DNA of 6,936 nt from Acidobacteriota bacterium (lineage in GTDB: Bacteria > Acidobacteriota > Thermoanaerobaculia > Multivoradales > JAHEKO01): NCBI GenBank assembly GCA_029863825.1, contig JAOTUP010000105.1:1-6936 (forward strand), written 5' to 3'. Each line of letters opens with the position of its first letter. The stretch's first letter is position 1. Below the pieces are notes generated by a model. That model saw nothing but the letters and a program-made list of their open reading frames with translations, was not told the DNA's origin and did no database searches. This document shows positions 1 to 4,852 of the stretch, piece by piece. The position numbers and the translations under genes are program-made.

Positions 1-416
1 CGACCGAGAGATTTTCGCATCAAGGTTGCCGCGGCGTCCCTGTCCGTTCCGACCTCGCCCTCGTACAGATCGACGGCGAGAGCGGCATACCCTTCGCCGG
101 CGAGACGATCGGCCATGGCGCGGATCTGGTCGTTCAATCCCCACCACTCATGGATGACGAGGATTCCCCCTCGCGGTGTTCCCTGGGCGGGGCGAGCCAG
201 ATAGCCGTGAATCGCCCTGTCATCGAGAGTGGCATAGGCAACCTCGGCACCGACGACCGGAACGGCGGGCTCGGCCTCGGCAGCCGGGCTTGCCACCGGC
301 GCGTCACCGGCGTGCTCATGCTCCATTCTGGTGACGATGTCCTGGGCCGAGAGCGGCGCCGTTGGAAGCGAGAGGAGAAGAACCAGCGGCAGGTTGACCG
401 TCAAGTACAATCGCAT
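1..416 (-). CDS. Exported dienelactone hydrolase family protein, N-terminal part (runs off left edge)
   Basis: Read on the minus strand from ATG at 416-414, this open frame gives 138 complete residues and leaves the window without a stop. Residues 1-24 look like a Sec signal peptide: MRLYLT, a Leu/Val-rich core, then a likely cleavage site after L-S-A before Q25-D26. Residues 27-58 form an Ala/Pro/Glu-rich linker. From about residue 60 the alpha/beta-hydrolase fold begins, with the strand GGILVIHEWWGLN (83-95) and then the conserved block RLAGEGYAALAVDLYEG (104-120). HEWWGLN is the hallmark of dienelactone hydrolases (carboxymethylenebutenolidases); its Glu interacts with the catalytic Cys in the well-studied enzyme. 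The Cys-Asp-His triad lies beyond the edge and cannot be checked. Family members hydrolyse dienelactone or other esters. The signal peptide suggests a periplasmic protein rather than the cytosolic aromatic-degradation enzyme, so the substrate is unknown. A strong Shine-Dalgarno supports this start. Confidence 0.88.
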   Translation of the reverse strand, partial: MRLYLTVNLPLVLLLSLPTAPLSAQDIVTRMEHEHAGDAPVASPAAEAEPAVPVVGAEVAYATLDDRAIHGYLARPAQGTPRGGILVIHEWWGLNDQIRAMADRLAGEGYAALAVDLYEGEVGTDRDAAATLMRKSLG

Positions 417-422
417 GCAGAG

Positions 423-427
423 CCTCC
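423..427 (-). promoter_or_regulatory. Shine-Dalgarno of the dienelactone hydrolase gene
   Basis: On the minus strand the sequence AAAGGAGGCT lies just ahead of the ATG at 416-414. Its GGAGG core is 6 bases from the start codon, which is near-ideal spacing. It fixes the start so that the protein keeps a signal peptide. No convincing -35/-10 pair was seen upstream on this strand. Confidence 0.8.
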
Positions 428-599
428 TTTACGGTGCACGGAGAAAAGCCTAGCAGCTCGGCCGGCCGGTGGCGCACCTCGAGTCGATGCGGATTCAGGC
501 ACATGCCGTCCTGAGCGAATCGTCCATATTCGCCGCGCGTCGCGGGGGACCTGGGATGCTCGCGCCGGTCTGTCGACGTCGCCAAGTCGAGTCGCGCAT

Positions 600-627
600 C
601 TGGCACATGAGCCCTTGAGGCTATATT
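600..627 (+). promoter_or_regulatory. Candidate sigma-70-type promoter for the GT-B gene
   Basis: CTGGCA at 600-605 (four of six matches to TTGACA) is followed after 16 bases by TATATT at 622-627 (five of six matches to TATAAT). The predicted transcription start is near 634, one base before an in-frame ATG at 635. If the promoter is real, the mRNA would be nearly leaderless and start with the ATG rather than the GTG at 629. It is inferred from motif matches alone in a GC-rich background, where the AT-rich box stands out. Confidence 0.35.
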
Positions 628-628
628 C

Positions 629-1723
629 GTGAGCATGACGCGGGCGACGATTGCCTACTTCGTGACACCGCACGGGTTTGGTCATGCGGCCCGGGCGGCT
701 GCGGTGATGGAATCAGTCGGACGACTCACCGAGAGAATCCGGTTCGACATCGTAACAACCGTACCGGAGTGGTTCTTCGCGCAGTCGTTGTCGGTCGAGC
801 ATCGGCTGCGCTCCGTCGTCTGCGATGTCGGCCTGGTGCAGCTCGACCCCGTCACCGAGGATGTGGGAGCGACCGTCACGGCACTTCGAGATTTCTGGCC
901 GACACTACCTGCAACGGCGGCGAGCCTCGTCCGGGAATGGGAGGAGATGCCGCCCCGCGTGGTCGTGAGCGACATCTCACCGCTGGGGCTCGAGGTGGCT
1001 CGACAACTCGGCGTCTCGTCCGTATTGGTCGAGAATTTCACCTGGGACTGGATCTACGACGCGTACCGTGAGCTGGCACCCGAGTTGGATCGGTTTGGTG
1101 AGCGCTACGCTGATCTCGTCGTCGGCGTCGACCATCACTTGCGTTGCGAGCCAGCATGCGGACCAGGTGTCGGCACGTTGCGCGTTGCACCGGTAAGCCG
1201 CGAGCCGCGCGGCGAGCGAGGGAGCACGAGACGGGCCCTGGGGATCGAAGAGGGGGACGGCCGACCACTGGTTTTGCTGACCATGGGTGGGCTGGGATGG
1301 GGGCCGCGATCTCCGTTTCTGCGCGACGATGTCCTGGTGGTGACGCTCGGTGGCGTGTCGACCATGACGACTGACGGCTCCGTCATCCGACTACCGGATC
1401 GGTCGCCGGTCTATCCGCCTGACCTCATTCGGGCCGCGGATGTCGTTGTCGGCAAGCTGGGCTACAGCACGGTGACCGAGTGCTATCGATCGGGAACGCG
1501 GCTAGGATTCGTCAGGCGTGAGCGGTTTCCCGAGTCGACGGTTCTCGCGGCATGGGTGCGCGACCATCTGCCGTCAGCCGAGATGAGAGCGGACGAGCTG
1601 AGCAACGGCCGCTGGCGAGCTACGCTCGAGAAACTGCTGGATCAGCCGCGACTCGTCGAGCGGCGCGAGCAAGGTGCCGACGAGATCGCGCGTCTTCTGG
1701 TCGAACTCGTGGAGGCCACCTGA
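629..1723 (+). CDS. GT-B-fold glycosyltransferase-like protein related to the N-terminal domain of L-arabinokinase
   Basis: This is a complete 364-residue protein with no signal peptide or membrane segment, so probably cytosolic. Near the N-terminus the strand and loop YFVTPHGFGHAAR (10-22) match the glycine-rich nucleotide-sugar transferase start seen in MurG-like and Glyco_trans_1_3-like proteins, most closely the HGFGHATR motif of plant L-arabinokinase. The second Rossmann half has LVLLTMGGLG (214-223) and a donor-site-like block, PPDLIRAADVVVGKLGYSTVTEC (263-285), again close to arabinokinase N-terminal halves, where GKxGYgTvsE is followed by FVRR; here FVRRERF is at 294-300. The kinase half is absent, so no arabinokinase activity is claimed. 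A hexosyltransferase role is inferred; donor and acceptor are unknown. The start is GTG at 629 with GAGG at 617-620, 8 bases upstream. ATG at 635 is an alternative that would shorten the protein by two residues. The stop is TGA at 1721-1723, with 79 bp before the next gene. Confidence 0.8.
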   Translation: MSMTRATIAYFVTPHGFGHAARAAAVMESVGRLTERIRFDIVTTVPEWFFAQSLSVEHRLRSVVCDVGLVQLDPVTEDVGATVTALRDFWPTLPATAASLVREWEEMPPRVVVSDISPLGLEVARQLGVSSVLVENFTWDWIYDAYRELAPELDRFGERYADLVVGVDHHLRCEPACGPGVGTLRVAPVSREPRGERGSTRRALGIEEGDGRPLVLLTMGGLGWGPRSPFLRDDVLVVTLGGVSTMTTDGSVIRLPDRSPVYPPDLIRAADVVVGKLGYSTVTECYRSGTRLGFVRRERFPESTVLAAWVRDHLPSAEMRADELSNGRWRATLEKLLDQPRLVERREQGADEIARLLVELVEAT

Positions 1724-1760
1724 TCCTACCTATGGTGGCTGTCGATCGAGGTCGCGTGTA

Positions 1761-1781
1761 ACGAACCCGGCGGAAGTTCGT
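1761..1781 (+). repeat. Short inverted repeat upstream of the sigma-like gene
   Basis: ACGAAC (1761-1766) and GTTCGT (1776-1781) form a perfect 6-bp inverted repeat around a 9-base centre. The right arm ends 21 bases before the ATG at 1803. There is no T-run, so it is unlikely to be a terminator for the upstream gene. It could be an operator for the downstream gene, but a repeat this short may arise by chance. Confidence 0.25.
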
Positions 1782-1802
1782 CATACCCTGTGAGAGCTGC
1801 GC

Positions 1803-2981
1803 ATGACCCCCGGACCCGACCCGATGCCCACCAGTACCGCCACCGCCCTTCATCCGTCGTTCTGGCGCACCAGCTTCGAGGAGCACGGTGGTGTTGTCCT
1901 GGCATTCCTGACCAGCCGGGTCGGCCGTCGGGACCTGGCCGAGGACCTGTTGCAGGAGACGTTCGTGCGCGCGATCCGTGCCGAAGCGCTAGAGGATTTG
2001 TCGAAGGTGCGGTCGTATCTGCTGAGCATCGCGCACCGTCTGGTGCTCGATCCTGTGAGAAAGCAACGACCGGTTCTCTTTTCCGAGATCTCCACGGATG
2101 AGCCGATCGAGGACGTGCGCGATCACGCGGCGCCGTCGCCCGACGATCGCGCCGAGTCCGGTTTTGTCGAGCAGCGGCTGTCGACGACCGTAGAGGCCTT
2201 GAACGAGCCACTGCGAGCCGCCTTCGAGGCCGCTGTCATCGAGCAGCGGTCCTACGCCGACATTGCCGCCGCGCCCGCCGACCTCAAACCTCATGCCTGG
2301 AGGCTGGCCGGAGTTCTCAAGACCGAGAGTCGCGAGTTCAGAGGCTTCATTCAGTGGGATCTCGAGGAATGTTTGTCGACCGACGAGCTGGACGGCGAAA
2401 CGCGAGACGGCGACATGTCGATCGAGATGGGCAGGATCGCGGCGATCGAGAAAAACAACCGCAACGGCGCGTGGGTCGAGCTGCGTGACGGGCGTCGGCT
2501 GCTGCTCGAAGACACCAACGACGTCGATCACTCCACCAGCGGCATCTTTGTCGAAGACGAGCGCTTCGGCCGGGTCAAGGTGGCTTGGGATGAGTTCGAG
2601 CGAGTGGATTTCGAGGTTTCGGGCCGCTCCGGTCGTGGCTATGACGAGTACCAGGCGCTGGGTGCTTTGAAAGGAAGGGTGATAGACCTGGACGGTGCGG
2701 CATCGAGCGGTACGCTGGTCATTGACCTCGACGAGAGCCGTGGATGGGAGATTCTGAACGGCTCGCTCGACGACATCGAGTACAACCTTCCGTTCGCCAT
2801 GATCCGATCGCTCGAGCCGACGAGCCGAGATCGAACGATCGTCGGGCTGAGAAGTGGTGAAGAGCTCGAGCTCGAGGACGGAACCGACGTCTCCGACGAC
2901 AACGACGGCGTGCTCGTGGTGACGGGTGACGCCGAGAACTACATTGCCTGGCGGGACATCGAGCGTATCGAGCTCGAGTGA
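1803..2981 (+). CDS. Chimeric protein: truncated ECF sigma factor fused to two acidic beta-rich repeat domains
   Basis: This is one uninterrupted frame of 392 residues. Residues 22-90 are ECF sigma region 2: DLAEDLLQETFVRAI (44-58), then VRSYLLSIAHRLVLDPVRKQ (69-88). After an acidic linker, EALNEPLRAAFEAAVIEQRSYADIAA (131-156) is the first part of region 4. The expected continuation, the turn and DNA-recognition helix (usually like LGIPVGTVKSRL), is missing and not present in the other two forward frames. From about residue 160 the protein becomes an acidic beta-rich module with GFIQWDLEEC (181-190), ELRDGRRLLLEDTNDV (226-241) and VAWDEFERVDF (260-270). A diverged second copy follows at about 287-391, ending IAWRDIERIELE. 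I recall this module from stand-alone proteins with signal peptides, of unknown function. With no -35 recognition helix, normal sigma activity is doubtful. Start ATG 1803 has only a weak GAGAG (1792-1796) upstream. It may be a deletion fusion, a repurposed regulator or an assembly join. Confidence 0.75.
   Translation: MTPGPDPMPTSTATALHPSFWRTSFEEHGGVVLAFLTSRVGRRDLAEDLLQETFVRAIRAEALEDLSKVRSYLLSIAHRLVLDPVRKQRPVLFSEISTDEPIEDVRDHAAPSPDDRAESGFVEQRLSTTVEALNEPLRAAFEAAVIEQRSYADIAAAPADLKPHAWRLAGVLKTESREFRGFIQWDLEECLSTDELDGETRDGDMSIEMGRIAAIEKNNRNGAWVELRDGRRLLLEDTNDVDHSTSGIFVEDERFGRVKVAWDEFERVDFEVSGRSGRGYDEYQALGALKGRVIDLDGAASSGTLVIDLDESRGWEILNGSLDDIEYNLPFAMIRSLEPTSRDRTIVGLRSGEELELEDGTDVSDDNDGVLVVTGDAENYIAWRDIERIELE
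2306..2978 (+). repeat. Two diverged tandem copies of a beta-rich domain (coding repeat)
   Basis: Within the chimeric ORF, residues ~168-271 and ~287-391 align as two copies of one domain. GFIQWDLEE matches GTLVIDLDE. SIEMGRIAAIE matches NLPFAMIRSLE. VELRDGRRLLLEDTNDV matches VGLRSGEELELEDGTDV. SGIFVEDERFGRVKVAWDEFERVDFE matches DGVLVVTGDAENYIAWRDIERIELE. Similarity is at protein level only, so the duplication is old. The shared DG/SG turn plus Leu-Glu strands suggests a small beta-barrel or beta-sandwich. Its ligand is unknown. Confidence 0.65.
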
Positions 2982-2983
2982 TC

Positions 2984-3013
2984 GGAGGCGCGTCAAACAC
3001 CTGACGCGCTTCC
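2984..3013 (+). terminator. Terminator-like hairpin after the sigma/beta-repeat gene
   Basis: GGAGGCGCGTCA (2984-2995) pairs with TGACGCGCTTCC (3002-3013) to give a 12-bp stem with one G-U pair and a 6-base loop AACACC. It starts 2 bp after the TGA stop. The downstream T-rich stretch is poor (only CCCTTT at 3018-3023), so intrinsic termination may be weak or Rho-assisted. Position and stem strength still favour transcript-end formation. Confidence 0.55.
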
Positions 3014-3035
3014 TAGTCCCTTTGCCCGCTGTGGC

Positions 3036-3062
3036 CACTCGCGAACGGTTCGTTCGCGAGTG
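3036..3062 (+). repeat. Perfect 12-bp inverted repeat with a 3-base loop
   Basis: CACTCGCGAACG (3036-3047) and CGTTCGCGAGTG (3051-3062) are exact reverse complements around GTT. It lies 22 bp after the preceding hairpin in the gap before the helicase gene. No T-run follows on either strand, so a simple intrinsic terminator is not supported. It could be a second stem of a compound terminator, an mRNA end-stabilising hairpin or a protein-binding palindrome. Confidence 0.5.
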
Positions 3063-3156
3063 CCAGGCTCACACGTCGGTGGCGTGACTTCGGCGGACCT
3101 GCTACCATGTCGCCTTCGTCGAGACTTCCTCGGCACGCGGCGCACAACAGGATCTT

Positions 3157-3184
3157 TTGTTCGGGATCGCGTCGCTCTTAAAGT
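3157..3184 (+). promoter_or_regulatory. Possible promoter of the helicase gene
   Basis: TTGTTC (3157-3162) and TAAAGT (3179-3184) are separated by 16 bases and match the sigma-70 consensus at three and four of six positions. This is the most AT-rich part of the gap. If correct, it leaves a leader of nearly 80 bases before the ATG at 3270. The match is weak and offered only as the best candidate seen. Confidence 0.2.
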
Positions 3185-3255
3185 ACCCCCTATCTACAGC
3201 TGTTGTGTGGGAAGGAGAGCGGTGGCCGTGCGTCGTCACGATGACCCGGCCCGCT

Positions 3256-3261
3256 GGAGAG
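3256..3261 (+). promoter_or_regulatory. Shine-Dalgarno of the helicase gene
   Basis: GGAGAG ends 8 bases before ATG 3270 and supports that start. A competing site, AAGGAG at 3212-3217, precedes in-frame GTG codons at 3222 and 3228. Starting there would add 16 or 14 residues to the N-terminus. Confidence 0.6.
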
Positions 3262-3269
3262 ATATACGT

Positions 3270-4529
3270 ATGTCAACCAACATCAACGAGTCCGTCGCCG
3301 GGTTCGCACACTTCAACCTTGACCCCGCCCTTCACCGCGGGATCGCCGCTGCCGGTTTTGTGGAGCCGCGGCCGATTCAGACACAGGCCGTTCCTACCGC
3401 TCTCGAGGGGCGCGACGTACTTGGTCTGGCGCAGACCGGGACCGGAAAGACGGCAGCCTTTGCGCTTCCCGTGCTCGAACGGTTGCTGGCTGGGCGCAAG
3501 CCCGGTCCGCGCGTCCTGATCCTGGCGCCGACTCGTGAGCTGGCGGCCCAAATCAGTGCCGAGATCCGCACCCTGGCCAGGTTCACGAAGATCCAGGTCG
3601 CCACCGTCTTCGGCGGCGTCTCGGTTCATAGCCAACGCAAGGCGCTGGCTTCCTACCCGGAGATCATCGTCGCCTGTCCCGGCCGATTGCTCGATCTGAT
3701 GCAACAACGTATTGTTCGCCTGGATCGGATCGAGACTCTGATACTGGACGAAGCGGATCACATGTTCGACATGGGGTTTCTGCCGGATATCCGCCGAATC
3801 CTGGCCGCGCTTCCCGAGCACCGCCAGAACCTTCTCTTCTCGGCCACCATGCCGCGGGAGATTCGCGCTCTGGCCGACCGGCTCTTGCGCAACCCGCACG
3901 TGGTCGACGTCGCCCACAGCACGCCGCTGTCGACGATCGAGCATGCTCTCTACCCGGTGGAAGGAACGCGAAAGCTGGCGCTTCTCGAGCGCATCCTCGC
4001 CGAGGACGAGCTCGCCTCGGCGATTGTCTTTACGCGCACCAAGCATCGCGCTCGACGTCTCGCCCAGCAGCTCGAACGTTCCGGTCACCGCGCCGTGGCA
4101 CTCCAGGGCAATATGTCTCAGGGTCAGCGCGACCGCGCCATGAAGGGATTTCGCACGCGCCGTTTCGACGTGCTCGTGGCCACCGACATCGCGGCCCGTG
4201 GCATCGACGTCGAGCAGGTGTCCCACGTCGTCAACTTCGACATGCCCAACACGACGGATGCCTACACCCACCGCATCGGGCGTACCGGCCGGTCCGATCG
4301 CCAGGGCAAGGCCTATACGTTCGTGACTGCCGAAGATCGCAGCCTGGTGTTCCAGGTCGAGAAGCGACTCGGGTCGCCGATCCCGCGGCGAGAGGTGCGT
4401 GGTATCGAGAGCATTCCGTTTCCGCAGGCTCGCTCGGGAGATCGGCCTGAGCGAGTGAGCGGAAGGCGATCTGCAGGTGCTGCCAACACAACGAGCCGCC
4501 GCCGCTCGCGCTATCGAAAGGCCTCGTAG
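3270..4529 (+). CDS. rhlE: RhlE-like DEAD-box ATP-dependent RNA helicase
   Basis: This 419-residue protein carries the full DEAD-box motif series. F14 and the Q motif (GFVEPRPIQTQ, 29-39) are followed by motif I AQTGTGKT (54-61), Ia PTREL (87-91), Ib CPGR (136-139, more often TPGR), II DEAD (160-163) with HMFDMGF, III SAT (191-193), IV AIVFTRTKH (251-259), V TDIAARGID (305-313) and VI HRIGRTGR (334-341). All ATPase and RNA-contact residues appear intact. A basic tail rich in Arg and Ser (about 386-419) probably adds RNA binding. Length, the FTRTK block and the compact C-terminus fit RhlE, which unwinds short RNA duplexes in ribosome assembly, RNA decay or cold adaptation; the exact subfamily needs a phylogeny. 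ATG 3270 is preferred because its Shine-Dalgarno is well placed and the core domain follows at the usual distance. The frame stays open upstream to 3060, but that part does not look conserved. The gene stands alone and is not clearly part of an operon. Confidence 0.93.
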   Translation: MSTNINESVAGFAHFNLDPALHRGIAAAGFVEPRPIQTQAVPTALEGRDVLGLAQTGTGKTAAFALPVLERLLAGRKPGPRVLILAPTRELAAQISAEIRTLARFTKIQVATVFGGVSVHSQRKALASYPEIIVACPGRLLDLMQQRIVRLDRIETLILDEADHMFDMGFLPDIRRILAALPEHRQNLLFSATMPREIRALADRLLRNPHVVDVAHSTPLSTIEHALYPVEGTRKLALLERILAEDELASAIVFTRTKHRARRLAQQLERSGHRAVALQGNMSQGQRDRAMKGFRTRRFDVLVATDIAARGIDVEQVSHVVNFDMPNTTDAYTHRIGRTGRSDRQGKAYTFVTAEDRSLVFQVEKRLGSPIPRREVRGIESIPFPQARSGDRPERVSGRRSAGAANTTSRRRSRYRKAS

Positions 4530-4643
4530 CGAAGTGCTCAGTGGTTCTCCGCGTTGAAAGCCGACCGACGACCACAAGAGACGCTGGACATACCCGATCT
4601 GTCTGGAGTCCGCGGCGTCCACGGGTTGGGCGCGGCATTTGAA

Positions 4644-4671
4644 GAGCCTCAGTCTTCGCGGCTGTAGGCTC
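4644..4671 (+). repeat. Hairpin in the helicase-GT2 gap
   Basis: GAGCCTCAG (4644-4652) pairs with CTG (4662-4664) and AGGCTC (4666-4671), leaving T4665 bulged and a 9-base loop. It begins 114 bp after the helicase stop and has no T-run after it, so a terminator role is uncertain. It may be a Rho-dependent end structure or a structured 3' UTR element. Confidence 0.35.
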
Positions 4672-4807
4672 ACGTGAATTCGGTGCCGGCGGTCGGTGGG
4701 AGGCAGAATTCGCTTTTCCGTGGACGATTGGCAGGTTCTCGTTCACCCTCGGAGTAGAAGGCTATGACCTGGGAGGTCGCCGGTCGGGGTATGAACTGTA
4801 TTTCATC

Positions 4808-4813
4808 TATACT
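4808..4813 (+). promoter_or_regulatory. Candidate -10 box of the GT2 promoter
   Basis: TATACT matches TATAAT at five of six positions and lies in a locally AT-rich patch of an otherwise GC-rich gap. No good -35 box is present 16-18 bases upstream. The predicted transcription start is near 4820, which would give a leader of about 29 bases before the GT2 ATG. Confidence 0.35.
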
Positions 4814-4819
4814 CTGTCG

Positions 4820-4852
4820 ATGTCGGGACTCGAGTACGAGAAGGGGGAATGA
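4820..4852 (+). CDS. Possible 10-codon leader ORF overlapping the GT2 start
   Basis: ATG at 4820 opens a 10-codon frame (MSGLEYEKGE) whose TGA (4850-4852) overlaps the GT2 ATG (4849-4851) as ATGA. The ATG coincides with the transcription start predicted from TATACT at 4808-4813, so it would be read as a leaderless mini-ORF. Its AAGGGGG codons also form the purine tract just ahead of the GT2 start. That layout would couple GT2 translation to the leader. A chance ORF this short is quite possible and nothing in the peptide points to a function. Confidence 0.25.
   Translation: MSGLEYEKGE

Larger units (their letters stand above)
4530..4848 (+). other. 319-bp non-coding stretch between helicase and GT2
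   Basis: No protein frame with family features and no tRNA-like fold was recognised on either strand. The stretch contains a 9-bp hairpin with one bulged base (4644-4671), a strong -10-like box (TATACT, 4808-4813) and a possible 10-codon leader ORF starting at 4820. The T-rich tract expected of an intrinsic terminator for the helicase was not found. Confidence 0.6.

Noticed and set aside
150..632. 160-codon plus-strand frame over the hydrolase gene and intergenic region
   Set aside because: It is antisense to the dienelactone hydrolase frame, which has a clear motif, signal peptide and SD. The translation is Arg-rich with no family features.
1715..1739. Inverted repeat GCCACC/GGTGGC at the end of the GT-B gene as a terminator
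   Set aside because: The stem is only 6 bp with a 14-base loop and no T-run, so chance is a sufficient explanation.
2860..2880. Repeated GAGCTC/CTCGAG units near 2861-2876
   Set aside because: They encode the Glu-Leu-Glu-Leu strand of the beta domain. Codon choice for acidic and Leu residues explains the pattern.
1989..3038. 349-codon minus-strand frame opposite the sigma/beta-repeat ORF
   Set aside because: It is a shadow produced by GC-rich third positions. It shows no motif and no SD, while the plus strand carries recognisable sigma and repeat domains.
3060..3269. N-terminal extension of the helicase frame to an ATG at 3060
   Set aside because: The extra 70 residues have no DEAD-box features, the first bases lie inside the second hairpin, and a better SD and ATG occur at 3270.
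3273..4673. 466-codon minus-strand frame opposite the helicase
   Set aside because: It mirrors the DEAD-box gene, whose motifs are complete on the plus strand. The antisense product resembles nothing known.
4680..4760. Possible tRNA-like segment in the gap before GT2
   Set aside because: A GGTTC-like stretch near 4733 is not flanked by a T-arm stem, and no anticodon arm or acceptor pairing could be drawn.
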